NCBI GenBank assembly: GCA_027941995.1
Contig: CP115966.1
Location: 1,860,001-1,924,000, forward strand
From: Erythrobacteraceae bacterium WH01K
GTDB taxonomy: Bacteria > Pseudomonadota > Alphaproteobacteria > Sphingomonadales > Sphingomonadaceae
DNA length: 64,000 nt
Direction: 5' to 3'
Shown here: positions 40,805-49,322 of the stretch, in pieces
How the letters are laid out: each line of letters opens with the position of its first letter
Numbering within the stretch: the stretch's first letter is position 1
Notes under the pieces: generated by a model
Databases searched by the model: none
Told to the model about the DNA's origin: nothing
The model's input: only the letters and a program-made list of their open reading frames with translations
Made by a program: the position numbers and the translations under genes

Positions 40805-41370
40805 GCGCGCACCCCATCTCTCTCGGCGGCGTCCATCACGCCGCCTATCGCTGCAAGGACGCGAAAGAGACAGTCGAATGGTACTGCGACGTCCTCGGCA
40901 TGGAATATACCAGCGCTTTCAGCGAGGATCACGTGCCCTCGACGGGCGAATACGACCCCTACATGCATGTCTTTCTCGACGCGGGGAACGGCAACATCCT
41001 CGCCTTCTTCGAACTGCCCAACCAGAAGGACATGGGCCGCGACGAGAATACGCCGAAATGGGTTCAGCATCTCGCCTTCAAGGTGGGCAGCGAGGACGAA
41101 TTGCTGGCCGCGAAGGCCCATGTCGAGAGCCTCGGCATAGACGTCCTCGGCCCGACCCATCACGGTATCTTCAAGTCGATCTATTTCTTCGATCCGAATG
41201 GCCACCGGGTAGAACTGGCCGCCGATATCGGGACGAAGGATCAGTATGACGAGCTGAAGCGCGTCGCCATGCCGATGCTCGACGAATGGAGCGAGACGAA
41301 GAAAGCACCGCGTCATGCCGACTGGCTACACGAGATTGCGCGCAAGGAGCATGGCGAAGCCGCCAAATAG
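40801..41370 (+). CDS. VOC-family (glyoxalase/dioxygenase-like) protein
   Basis: A 189-residue vicinal-oxygen-chelate protein with two beta-alpha-beta-beta-beta modules: [26 protein letters not shown] near the start and [19 protein letters not shown] in the middle, ending with [14 protein letters not shown]. Potential metal ligands are the first-module His, a later His and the final Glu. It is translationally coupled to hppD (ATGA), so a role in tyrosine or aromatic catabolism is likely, but the reaction is unknown. Confidence 0.85.
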   Translation: MSAHPISLGGVHHAAYRCKDAKETVEWYCDVLGMEYTSAFSEDHVPSTGEYDPYMHVFLDAGNGNILAFFELPNQKDMGRDENTPKWVQHLAFKVGSEDELLAAKAHVESLGIDVLGPTHHGIFKSIYFFDPNGHRVELAADIGTKDQYDELKRVAMPMLDEWSETKKAPRHADWLHEIARKEHGEAAK

Positions 41371-41433
41371 GCCGATTTCGGAACCTCCCTGTCAATCGAT
41401 GCGTTACGGCGCACAAATTGGGCAGGGATTTTC

Positions 41434-42363
41434 ATGACGACGACCACGACACCGACCGCGCCGGGCGAAACCTACGACCGCACCGTGAACACGGTTGCCA
41501 CATTGCAGGATACGCTGGTCGACATGGCGGAGGGGCTTATCGCCGCCCTCCCCAATCTGGCCATCGGCCTCGTCGTGCTGTTCATCACCTGGATAGTTGC
41601 CAAGTTTGCGGCCAAGATCGCCGACCGGCTGACGGGCAAGACCGATATCCGGCCAAGCCTCAAGAACCTCATCGACACTCTGGTGAAACTGGCGATCTGG
41701 CTGGTCGGCCTGATGGCCGCGCTGGTCGTGATGATGCCGGGCTTCACACCCGCAAGTGTCATTGCAGGTCTCGGCATCGGCGCCGTCGCGATCGGTTTCG
41801 CATTTCAGGACATCTTCGAGAATTTCCTCGCAGGCGTGCTCATCATGCTTCGCGAGAAGATGCGGATCGGCGATGTGATCGAATGCGAAGGGATTAAAGG
41901 CAAGGTCGAGCATATCACGCTGCGCGAAACCTATGTCCGCAAGCTGTCGGGCGAGGTCACGCTGGTACCCAACTCGATGCTGTTCAAGAACCCGGTCGAG
42001 ATCCTGACCGATGAAACGCAGCGTCGCCACGAGATCATGGCAGGCGTCTCCTACGATACCGATCTCGACGAGGCGGCAAAGGTCATCCGCGCGTCGGTCG
42101 AAGGTTGCGAAGCGGTCGATAGCAACAAGGGTATCGATGTTTTCGCCAACGAATTCGGCGACAGTTCCGTCAACTTCAAGGTGCGCTGGTGGTCCGGCTC
42201 GAAGCCCCGCGACATGTGGGAATCCACGGACGAAGTCGTTCGCGCGATCAAGCGCGGCCTCGACGATGCGGGCATCGAAATCCCGTTCCCCTACATCACC
42301 CATACCTTCAAGGAGCGCGTACCCCTGGGCAAGGAACCGGGTGAGCCGAACACCGCGGGCTAG
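41434..42363 (+). CDS. Small-conductance mechanosensitive channel (MscS family)
   Basis: A 309-residue inner-membrane channel that opens on hypo-osmotic shock. Three membrane helices lie at about 32-57, 85-107 and 110-130, the last being the pore helix with the family stretch IAGLGIGAVAIGFAFQDIFENFLAG. The cytoplasmic beta domain follows (VIECEGIKGKVEHITLRETYVR, LVPNSMLF). The ribosome site AGGGA is six bases before the ATG. It stands alone between hppD-VOC and the MFS gene. Confidence 0.93.
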   Translation: MTTTTTPTAPGETYDRTVNTVATLQDTLVDMAEGLIAALPNLAIGLVVLFITWIVAKFAAKIADRLTGKTDIRPSLKNLIDTLVKLAIWLVGLMAALVVMMPGFTPASVIAGLGIGAVAIGFAFQDIFENFLAGVLIMLREKMRIGDVIECEGIKGKVEHITLRETYVRKLSGEVTLVPNSMLFKNPVEILTDETQRRHEIMAGVSYDTDLDEAAKVIRASVEGCEAVDSNKGIDVFANEFGDSSVNFKVRWWSGSKPRDMWESTDEVVRAIKRGLDDAGIEIPFPYITHTFKERVPLGKEPGEPNTAG

Positions 42364-42396
42364 CTTTCCCAGCGCAGGTCCTTCATCGGCAATCCG

Positions 42397-43635
42397 ATGA
42401 CAGGTGACATGCAGACGCAGCCCGGCAGGAACGGCAAGGTTGAAGCCGGACCCAAGGGGCTCTCGCGGCGAAGCGAATTCGCGCTCGCGGCGATCACCGG
42501 GGCGACGGTTGCCAATGCCTATTACATCCACCCGATCATCGCGGAGATCGGGACGGACTTCGGTGTCGGAGCGGCGAGTATCGGCCTCGTGCCTGCTGCA
42601 AACCAGATCGCCCTGGCGCTTGGCATCTTCCTTCTCCTACCGCTGGGCGACCGCTTTTCCGCACGCCGCCTTTCGCTGATCTTGTCGGCGGCGCAGGCAG
42701 GATCACTGTTCCTCATGGCCGTCGCCGGAAACTTCTTCCTGTTCCTCGCCGGATCGACCTTGCTCGGCTTCTTCACGATCGTGCCGTATCTGACACCGTC
42801 CTACGCGTCCAAGCGCGTGCCGCCGGACAAGCTGGGCAGCGTCACGGCAACGCTGACGGCCGGCATTATCGTCGGTATCCTGGTCGCCCGCGTCGGAGCC
42901 GGGATCGTCGCGGAATATCTCGAATGGCGAATGGTCTACTGGATCGCTGGCGCAATCATGATGGCAACGACCCTGTCCGTGCCCGTATTTCTCGAGCCTC
43001 GCAGGGCAAGCGCCGAGCCGGCGCACCGCACGCCCTATTTTACTCTTGTCGGCTCGACCCTCACGTTGATGCGCGAATATCCGCTGGTCATACGCTCCGG
43101 CCTGATCCAGGCGCTCAATTTCGGCATCTTCCTGTCGGTATGGCTCGCCCTCGCCTTCCACCTGACGAGCGACGAGATGGGATATGGAACGGATACTGTC
43201 GGGTATCTCGCCGCCATTTCGATCGTCAGCGTCTTCGTGACACCGGCGCTGGGGCGATGGTCGGACCGGGTCGGGCCTTATCGTGCGCGGTTTTGGCTCG
43301 CGGTCGGCCAGGCCATCGGTATCGCGCTTCTCTGGCCCCTGGGGAACAGTCTCTGGCTGCTGCTGATCCCGCTCAGCATCATGAACCTGGCCGGACCGGC
43401 AATCGACGTGGCGGGCCGGATGACCTTCCTGTCCCTCGACCCGGAGGTGCGCACCCGGCTGATGACGGGCTACATCATCCTCATGTTCTGCGGTGCAGGC
43501 GTTGCAAGCTGGGCGGCGCCCGCAGCCTATGAATGGGCAGGATGGCCGGGGACCGCCACTCTGGTCGGCGTGATGTCGGCAGGGATCGTCGCGCTTTCGT
43601 GGCGCGGGATACGGACGGCCTCTCAGCCTGCCTGA
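42397..43635 (+). CDS. MFS transporter
   Basis: A 412-residue protein with about 12 hydrophobic segments in two halves and the loop-2/3 pattern LPLGDRFSARRL, an MFS signature. The cytoplasmic central loop (EPRRASAEPAHR) separates the halves. Substrate unknown; close relatives are drug or sugar/arabinose exporters by general similarity only. An alternative ATG four codons downstream (42409) has a slightly better upstream AGGTG. Its last 13 bases overlap the end of the convergent DUF1499 gene. Confidence 0.88.
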   Translation: MTGDMQTQPGRNGKVEAGPKGLSRRSEFALAAITGATVANAYYIHPIIAEIGTDFGVGAASIGLVPAANQIALALGIFLLLPLGDRFSARRLSLILSAAQAGSLFLMAVAGNFFLFLAGSTLLGFFTIVPYLTPSYASKRVPPDKLGSVTATLTAGIIVGILVARVGAGIVAEYLEWRMVYWIAGAIMMATTLSVPVFLEPRRASAEPAHRTPYFTLVGSTLTLMREYPLVIRSGLIQALNFGIFLSVWLALAFHLTSDEMGYGTDTVGYLAAISIVSVFVTPALGRWSDRVGPYRARFWLAVGQAIGIALLWPLGNSLWLLLIPLSIMNLAGPAIDVAGRMTFLSLDPEVRTRLMTGYIILMFCGAGVASWAAPAAYEWAGWPGTATLVGVMSAGIVALSWRGIRTASQPA

Positions 43636-44360
43636 AGCTCTTCCAGGAATTCGCGGATGCGTTTCGCGTTCTCGCCCAGATCGCTGATACCGACCCTGCT
43701 GACAGAACGCATATCGACCAGTGAACCGTCGCCATCCTCGACCACGCGAAGAACGACGTCGTCGCGGAATTTCAGCCAGCTGGCATAGGCCGTGGCTTCC
43801 AGGCGGCCTTCTTCGGCAGAGACGTCCGCTATCGTCCAGCCACGCGCCTCGGCGAGCGATTGCGCGCGGGCAATGACTTCTGCCGGAGGCGCGGCAATAC
43901 GCACGGTGTCGAGGTCGCCATAGGCCTCCGCATGCAAGCGGCGCCATTCATCTTCGCCGGAAAGCCCGCGCAGATTATCGGGCGAAAGGGGAAGCGCGGC
44001 GAAGCTTGGCGGATCATCCAGATCGGTCGTTGCATCGTGGATGGCCGGCAAGCCGCTCGTCGACAGGACCCGCACGGCGAGCGCTCCGACGAAGAAACCG
44101 CCGATTATCAGGCCCAGCAGTGCGGGCCGCACATGCGGCCAGCCCCTGCGCCAATTCAGAAAGAGCGCGACCAGTCCAAGTAGTGCCCCGAGCGCTGCAA
44201 CCGGGGTGCTGTAGAAAAGGGAGAAGAAGCCCGGCATCTTGCCGATCAGGTCGTAGCGAGCCAGCGTCATGCCGCCGAAAGCCACGATGGTTGCCGCGAT
44301 AGCGAGGAAGAACGATGCCCGACTGATCCGCCGCGTCCAGGGGTGGGTGCCGTCCGTCAT
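43623..44360 (-). CDS. DUF1499 membrane protein
   Basis: A 245-residue protein with three hydrophobic segments near the N-terminus (about 14-32, 48-68, 80-100) and a soluble DUF1499 domain (about 110-243) with the family stretch ATAYASWLKFRDDVVLRVVEDGDGSLVDMRSVSRVGISDLGENAKRIREFL. Function is unknown; some relatives have been linked to stress or lipid metabolism, but I cannot assign one. It converges with the MFS gene and lies just downstream of tRNA-Arg. Confidence 0.85.
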   Translation of the reverse strand: MTDGTHPWTRRISRASFFLAIAATIVAFGGMTLARYDLIGKMPGFFSLFYSTPVAALGALLGLVALFLNWRRGWPHVRPALLGLIIGGFFVGALAVRVLSTSGLPAIHDATTDLDDPPSFAALPLSPDNLRGLSGEDEWRRLHAEAYGDLDTVRIAAPPAEVIARAQSLAEARGWTIADVSAEEGRLEATAYASWLKFRDDVVLRVVEDGDGSLVDMRSVSRVGISDLGENAKRIREFLEELQAG

Positions 44361-44381
44361 CGCTATCTCCCGACTTGCAGG

Positions 44382-44458
44382 TGGTGTCCCCGAGAGGATT
44401 CGAACCTCCGGCCCCCGGATTAGGAATCCGATGCTCTATCCAACTGAGCTACGGGGAC
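44382..44458 (-). tRNA. tRNA-Arg, anticodon CCT
   Basis: A 77-base tRNA with encoded CCA. The 7-bp acceptor stem GTCCCCG pairs with CGGGGAC; the D arm contains AGCTCAGTTGGATAGAGC; the anticodon stem CGGAT/ATCCG encloses the loop TTCCTAA, giving anticodon CCT at 44422-44424 (reads AGG); and the T arm contains GGTTCGAATCC. There is no integrase or repeated tRNA end nearby, so no element is inserted here. Confidence 0.97.
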
Positions 44459-44512
44459 CCGAACGCGGCAATACGGGCGACTCGCCCCGCTGGCAACGCT
44501 GTTGCATGGCTT

Positions 44513-44986
44513 CTAATTCGCCTCCTCCGGCGGGACGACCGGGACCAGCAAGGGCGCAATGCCGATCCCTTCCTCGATCAGGTCGAGCGCTTCTTCCTTC
44601 GTGGCGCGGCCATGGATCAGCTTCTCGTCACGCTCGCCATAGTGCATTTCCCGCGACAGGGCCGCGAAATCCTCACCCACCCAGGTGCTGTCCTTGATCG
44701 TTTTGCGCTGCTCCTTTGCAAGCGCGGCCATGGCGGCCCTGACTTTTTCCGGCAGCTTGCCGCCTTCCAGTCCCGTATCGCCCCCGCTTTCCGTTTTCCC
44801 GGCGGTCGTAAGCGTATTGCTCTTTGCGGGCACGGCGGGAGCCATCGGAGCCTTGGCTACGGCCTGCGATCCGCATTCGGGGCAGGAGACAAGCCCCCTC
44901 TCCCGCTGGTCGGCAAAATCGCCGCTCGACCGGAACCATATCTCGAACCGATGCGCGTTGTCGCATGCCAGGTCGTAAACGATCAT
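44513..44986 (-). CDS. DUF1178 family protein
   Basis: A 157-residue protein beginning MIVYDLACDNAHRFEIWF, the DUF1178 hallmark. Four cysteine/histidine positions (C8, H12, and C35xxC38 in SCPECGS) resemble a small zinc ribbon. The C-terminal half is helical and acidic. Function is unknown. It overlaps the end of the upstream nitrilase-family gene by 4 bases, so it belongs to the glutaredoxin-nitrilase-DUF1178 unit, a set commonly found together in alphaproteobacteria. Confidence 0.87.
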   Translation of the reverse strand: MIVYDLACDNAHRFEIWFRSSGDFADQRERGLVSCPECGSQAVAKAPMAPAVPAKSNTLTTAGKTESGGDTGLEGGKLPEKVRAAMAALAKEQRKTIKDSTWVGEDFAALSREMHYGERDEKLIHGRATKEEALDLIEEGIGIAPLLVPVVPPEEAN

Positions 44987-45810
44987 GCGATCGACTTAGG
45001 GATATCGCGCCGGTTGGCAAGATTGGGAACCTGCGCCCGGACCTGGGCGATCCGCTGCGGGTCGATTTCCGCGAAACCGATGCCCGGCCCCTCCCCGCCG
45101 AGGTCGAGCAGGACCTCCCCCCAGGGGTCCACCACGAGGCTATGGCCGTAGGTCTCGCGGCCATCCTCGTGCCTTCCTACCTGCGCCGCAGCAACCACAT
45201 AGGCGCTCGCCTCGATTGCGCGGGCCCGTTGCAGGATGTGCCAGTGCGCCTTCCCCGTCGGCTTCGTGAAAGCGGCCGGTATCGCAATCGCGTCGCAGCC
45301 TGCGCGGCCCAGCGCATCGAACAGGGCCGGGAACCGGATATCGTAGCACACGGTCAGCCCCAGCGTACCGAGAGCCGTATCTACCACACAAGACGCCGCG
45401 CCAGCGCGGTAGGCATTGGATTCGCGCCAGCTTTCCCCACTGTCGAGATCGACATCGAACATGTGCATCTTGTCGTATCGGGCAATGATTTCGCCCGACC
45501 GGTCGATGACGAATGAGCGATTGACCCACTTCCCGCCCTCATCGACGCGAAGGGCTAGCGATCCAATCGCAATCGAGATATCGTTCGCGGCCCCTGCCTC
45601 GCGCGCTGCGGCAAGAACGGGATCGGTCTCTTCGGTGCAAATAGACTGCGCCGCCCGGGCCCGGTCCCTGTCAAGCAGTCCGGTCATCTCCGGAGTGAAC
45701 AGCATCTGCGCACCGCCCTGCGCTGCCTGCCCCGCTGCGTCGGCCAGAGCGGCAGCGTTCCGGACCGGGTCGATGCCCGTCTGCATCTGGGCGATGGCGA
45801 TGCGGGTCAT
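44983..45810 (-). CDS. Carbon-nitrogen hydrolase family protein (Nit-like)
   Basis: A 275-residue nitrilase-superfamily enzyme with the catalytic triad E41 (FTPEMTG), K114 (YDKMHMFDVD) and C155 (LTVCYDIRFP). Its closest branch by motif is the Nit1/Nit2-type omega-amidase group that repairs deaminated glutathione or hydrolyses ketoglutaramate. The neighbouring glutaredoxin gene fits a thiol-related role but does not prove it. The start shares one base with the glutaredoxin stop. Confidence 0.9.
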   Translation of the reverse strand: MTRIAIAQMQTGIDPVRNAAALADAAGQAAQGGAQMLFTPEMTGLLDRDRARAAQSICTEETDPVLAAAREAGAANDISIAIGSLALRVDEGGKWVNRSFVIDRSGEIIARYDKMHMFDVDLDSGESWRESNAYRAGAASCVVDTALGTLGLTVCYDIRFPALFDALGRAGCDAIAIPAAFTKPTGKAHWHILQRARAIEASAYVVAAAQVGRHEDGRETYGHSLVVDPWGEVLLDLGGEGPGIGFAEIDPQRIAQVRAQVPNLANRRDIPKSIA

Positions 45811-46073
45811 CAGCCTGCCAGAAGGGCGTCCAGCCTGCCTTCACGCTCCAACGCTGCAAGATCGTCGGAGCCGCCCACATGCGTATCGCCGATGAAGATC
45901 TGCGGGACCGTTCTCGCCCCGGGGGCGCGTGCCAGCATCTCGTCGCGCTTCGGCCCGCCCATGGTAATGTCGAACTCTTCGTAATCCACGCCCTTTTCGT
46001 CGAGCAGGCGTTTCGCCCGGACGCAGAAACCGCATCCGAACTTGGTGTAGATATCGACTTTGGGATCAGCCAT
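45810..46073 (-). CDS. grxC: Glutaredoxin 3
   Basis: An 87-residue dithiol glutaredoxin. The active site reads CGFC (C14 and C17) instead of the standard CPYC; TVPQIFIGDTHVGGSDDL carries the cis-proline and glutathione-binding residues. It reduces disulfides with glutathione. It is the first gene of the glutaredoxin-nitrilase-DUF1178 unit and is divergent from hsp20. Confidence 0.94.
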   Translation of the reverse strand: MADPKVDIYTKFGCGFCVRAKRLLDEKGVDYEEFDITMGGPKRDEMLARAPGARTVPQIFIGDTHVGGSDDLAALEREGRLDALLAG

Positions 46074-46103
46074 TCTCGCTCCTTTTCATACCCTTGGCGT
46101 CGT

Positions 46104-46236
46104 CTTGAAACCGCCGGGCCCTTACCTAAATACCGTAATGCAAGCGGTGCCGATAACGGGCCGCTCCGCACTCTACAACGGATGCCGCGCCTTGCGGGTC
46201 CGACATATCATTCGAATTGCTCACAGGAGAGTTTGT
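46104..46236 (+). promoter_or_regulatory. hsp20 promoter and leader, candidate heat-shock control
   Basis: A sigma-32-like promoter is suggested by CTTGAA (46104-46109), 15 bases, and CCTAAA (46125-46130). The implied leader is about 100 bases long. Its 3' end, TTGCTCACAGGAGAG around the ribosome site, can form a weak hairpin (CTC with GAG across the ACAG loop, then irregular pairs and AA/TT), which would hide part of the Shine-Dalgarno, as in ROSE-type thermometers. Inference only. Confidence 0.45.
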
Positions 46237-46719
46237 ATGTCCCGTTTCGATTTCACGCCCTATCGCCGCAGCACCGTCGGTTTCGACCGGCTGTTCGACA
46301 TTCTGGAAAACCAGAACCGTGCCGGCGGAGGCGACAATTACCCCCCCTTCAACATCGAGAAGCGCGGCCATGACGATTATCGCATCACGCTCGCGATCGC
46401 CGGTTTCCGGGAACAGGATCTCGACATCACCGCCCAGCAGAACCTGCTGACGGTCATAGGCCGGAAACGCGAAGACTCACCTGAAGGTGAAATGCTGCAT
46501 GTCGGCATCGCCAATCGCGGTTTCGAGCGCCGTTTCGAACTTGCCGACTACGTGCGGGTGAAAAACGCCGATCTGGCCGATGGCTTGCTGACGGTCGACC
46601 TGGTGCGCGAAGTGCCCGAGGCGATGAAGCCGAAGAAGATCGCGGTGAATGGCCAGCAGCCGTCGCTCTCCGTGGTCGAGGCCGATGAGGATGATGGCGA
46701 AGAGTCCAACGCCGCCTGA
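46237..46719 (+). CDS. Small heat-shock protein (Hsp20 family)
   Basis: A 160-residue chaperone that holds unfolded proteins. It starts MSRFDFTPYRRSTVGFDRLFD, a typical IbpA-like N-terminus. The alpha-crystallin domain spans about 36-135 (NIEKRGHDDYRITLAIAGF, LTVIGRK, FERRFELADYVRV, ADGLLTVDL). The C-terminal IAV triad follows at about 138-140 and an acidic tail ends the protein. The ribosome site AGGAGA lies seven bases before the ATG. A strong terminator follows. Confidence 0.95.
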   Translation: MSRFDFTPYRRSTVGFDRLFDILENQNRAGGGDNYPPFNIEKRGHDDYRITLAIAGFREQDLDITAQQNLLTVIGRKREDSPEGEMLHVGIANRGFERRFELADYVRVKNADLADGLLTVDLVREVPEAMKPKKIAVNGQQPSLSVVEADEDDGEESNAA

Positions 46720-46746
46720 TCGACCATTCTATCATAAACGTAAAGG

Positions 46747-46782
46747 GGCCCGCCCGGCATTCGAGCCGGTGCGGGCCTTTTT
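46747..46782 (+). terminator. Rho-independent terminator after hsp20
   Basis: Arms GGCCCGC (46747-46753) and GCGGGCC (46771-46777) with a second inner CCGGC/GCCGG stem, followed by five T residues at 46778-46782. It lies 28 bases after the hsp20 stop and is a textbook intrinsic terminator. Confidence 0.92.
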
Positions 46783-47066
46783 CATGCAGCCCAGCGGATC
46801 GTGCCTGTTCCGAAAACAATATGGGGCGGATCCCGGGATAGAGATCCGCCCCGCGACAAAGCTGCCGCCCTATCGGAGTATGGCCATCCGGGTCGCAGGA
46901 GACAGCCATCTTCCGGTTAAGCTCTGAATCGCGGTGAACGCGCCCTGTTTCGATGCTGCGCACAGGAAACATCGGTCCCTATAAGCACAGGGAGTTATCA
47001 AATGATAGGGTCGGCGAATTGTATAGGTGCGACACGGCGGCCGGATTTGGCTTGGTCCGCAACCGG
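46783..47066. other. Gene-free region between hsp20 terminator and pyrG end
   Basis: Together with the terminator this is a 347-base gap between convergent genes. It holds a perfect 10-bp stem, GGGGCGGATC (46823-46832) and GATCCGCCCC (46843-46852), with a ten-base loop and no T run on the plus strand. A short TATC/GATA repeat lies near 46996-47007. No coding frame with a plausible start and codon pattern is seen. A small RNA is possible but unproven. Confidence 0.45.
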
Positions 47067-48713
47067 TCAAACCAGTCGCGACTGTTCTAGCGCAGCGTGG
47101 ATGAACCCGGCAAACAGCGGATGCGGATCGAACGGGCGCGATTTCAGCTCCGGATGGAACTGCACGCCTACGAACCATGGATGATCCGGGCGTTCGACGA
47201 TTTCGGGCAGCAGGCCATCCGGCGACATGCCCGAGAACACCAGCCCGTCCTTTTCCATTGCGGGGATATAGGCCGCATTCACTTCGTAACGGTGGCGATG
47301 GCGTTCGGAAATGGTTGTCTCGCCGCCATAGATCGTGCTGACCAGGCTGTTGCCCGAAAGGGCCGCGTCATACGCGCCCAGGCGCATCGTGCCGCCAAGA
47401 TCACCGCCTTCCTCGCGGGTTTCCAGACCCTCTTCGCTCATCCATTCGGTGATGATGCCGACCACGGGTTCCTCGGTCTCGCCGAATTCCGTCGATGAGG
47501 CAGAGCCATGGCCCGACGACCTCGCGCTTTCCACGCAGGCCATCTGCATGCCGAGACAGATGCCGAAAAAGGGTACCTTCCGCTCGCGGGCGAAGCGCAC
47601 GCTGGCAATCTTGCCCTCGCTTCCCCGTTCGCCAAAGCCGCCGGGGACCAGGATCCCGTGAAGCGGTTCGAGCGCGGCGGCCAGTTCCGATTCCTCGCCT
47701 TCGAAAATCTCGGCATCGATCCACTTGATATGGACCTTGGTGCGATTGGCCATTCCGCCATGGATGAGCGCTTCGTTGAGCGATTTGTAGGCGTCCTGCA
47801 GGCCGACATACTTGCCGACCACGCCGATCGTAACCTCGCCTTCCGGGTGGAAATAGCGGTCGGTAACGTCTTCCCAGGCGGAAAGGTCGGGGTCCGGTGC
47901 ATCGGTGATGCCGAAGCCGCGCAGGACTTCGCTGTCGAGGCCTTCGCGGTGATACTGGAGCGGGACCGAGTAGATCGACGGCGCATCGAGGGCCTGGATG
48001 ACCGCTTCGGGGCGCACGTTGCAGAATTGCGCAATCTTGCGACGCTCGCCTTCCGGAAGCTCGTGTTCCGCGCGGCATAGCAGGATGTCGGGCTTGATAC
48101 CGAGGCTGGCCAGTTCGCGGACGGAGTGCTGCGTCGGCTTCGTCTTCAGCTCACCGGCGGCGGCGATATAGGGGACCAGCGTCACATGGACGCTGAGCGT
48201 CTGCATCGGCTCCAGCTCGTTTCGCAGCTGGCGGATCGCCTCCATGAATGGCAGCGATTCGATGTCGCCGACCGTCCCGCCGATTTCGCACAGGATGAAA
48301 TCGAGGTCCCCGTCCTCGCCCGACTGGTCGGCCAGGGCGAAATCCTTGATCGCGTCCGTGACGTGCGGGATGACCTGCACCGTCGCGCCAAGATAATCGC
48401 CGCGGCGTTCTTTCGCGATGATGTCCTGATAGACACGGCCGGAGGTGATGTTGTCGCTCTGCCGGGCAGATACGCCGGTGAAACGCTCGTAATGGCCAAG
48501 GTCGAGGTCGGTCTCGGCCCCGTCGTCGGTCACGTAGACTTCGCCATGCTGATACGGGCTCATCGTGCCCGGATCGACGTTCAGATAGGGGTCGAACTTG
48601 CGAATGCGGACCTTGTAGCCACGCGCCTGCAGCAGCGCGCCGAGGCTTGCCGCCATGAGACCTTTTCCGAGCGAGGAGACCACGCCGCCGGTAATAAAAA
48701 TGAACCGCGCCAT
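47067..48713 (-). CDS. pyrG: CTP synthase
   Basis: A 548-residue enzyme aminating UTP to CTP with glutamine. The N-terminal synthetase domain opens with [20 protein letters not shown] and [16 protein letters not shown]. The glutamine amidotransferase domain has nucleophile C386 (GICLGMQ) and the His-Glu pair in VQFHPE. The length is normal. It lies in the tpiA-secG-pyrG order usual in alphaproteobacteria, with 104 bases to secG. Confidence 0.97.
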   Translation of the reverse strand: MARFIFITGGVVSSLGKGLMAASLGALLQARGYKVRIRKFDPYLNVDPGTMSPYQHGEVYVTDDGAETDLDLGHYERFTGVSARQSDNITSGRVYQDIIAKERRGDYLGATVQVIPHVTDAIKDFALADQSGEDGDLDFILCEIGGTVGDIESLPFMEAIRQLRNELEPMQTLSVHVTLVPYIAAAGELKTKPTQHSVRELASLGIKPDILLCRAEHELPEGERRKIAQFCNVRPEAVIQALDAPSIYSVPLQYHREGLDSEVLRGFGITDAPDPDLSAWEDVTDRYFHPEGEVTIGVVGKYVGLQDAYKSLNEALIHGGMANRTKVHIKWIDAEIFEGEESELAAALEPLHGILVPGGFGERGSEGKIASVRFARERKVPFFGICLGMQMACVESARSSGHGSASSTEFGETEEPVVGIITEWMSEEGLETREEGGDLGGTMRLGAYDAALSGNSLVSTIYGGETTISERHRHRYEVNAAYIPAMEKDGLVFSGMSPDGLLPEIVERPDHPWFVGVQFHPELKSRPFDPHPLFAGFIHAALEQSRLV

Positions 48714-48817
48714 GGGAGACGAGCCTTAATCCTGGATGCGGATTCGGGGCAAGCGAATTGCATCGGCCCTGCCCGGCCCATCCACATCAAATTGTCAGAA
48801 CAGAAGCGAAGGGGCGA

Positions 48818-49207
48818 TTACTCGGTCGCACCTGCGAGCGGATCCTCGGACGGCGTGGCGGTCTCATCGACCGGCGGCGTCTCGTCCGTTTCTGCCGTCA
48901 CCGAGCCATCGGCGGCACCGGCCAGCGGATCCTCGTTCGCCGTCACGGTACGGTCGAGCGTCGATTCGATCTCGTCCCCGCCTGTCACTTCCACGGCCAG
49001 CGCTGCGAGCGCGATCGAGAGGACGACGAACAGGATGGCGAGAATGCGTGTCGTCTTGGTCAGGAAATCGGCCGCACCGCGCGCACTCATCATGCCGCCC
49101 GGCGATCCGCCGATGCCGAGGCCACCGCCTTCGGAACGCTGCATGAGGATGACCGCGACCAGTGCGGCGGCCACGATCGTCTGGACGACAAAGAGGAATA
49201 GAAACAT
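48818..49207 (-). CDS. secG: Protein-export membrane protein SecG with acidic tail
   Basis: A 129-residue subunit of the Sec translocon. Two membrane helices at about 2-22 and 53-73 flank the loop QRSEGGGLGIGG and FLTKTTRILAI, the SecG signature. After residue 77 there is a long acidic Thr/Glu/Asp-rich tail with the repeat EDPLAGA at 92-98 and 121-127. The ATG giving MFLFLF is chosen over one seven codons earlier because it starts the first helix. The tail is longer than in E. coli SecG. Confidence 0.9.
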   Translation of the reverse strand: MFLFLFVVQTIVAAALVAVILMQRSEGGGLGIGGSPGGMMSARGAADFLTKTTRILAILFVVLSIALAALAVEVTGGDEIESTLDRTVTANEDPLAGAADGSVTAETDETPPVDETATPSEDPLAGATE

Positions 49208-49322
49208 GGGTGCCGGGCACCTTTGCAATTATGCGAAAGAACGTGTGGGGCGCATCTAGGCGCTCAGCGGCGTCATGCCAAGGGGCTTGCCCGGGTGACA
49301 TCCCCCGACAGCGTCAGGCATC

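Noticed and set aside
44382-44458. tRNA-Arg as an integration site for a mobile element
   Set aside because: No integrase, no direct repeat of the tRNA 3' end and only ordinary genes on both sides.
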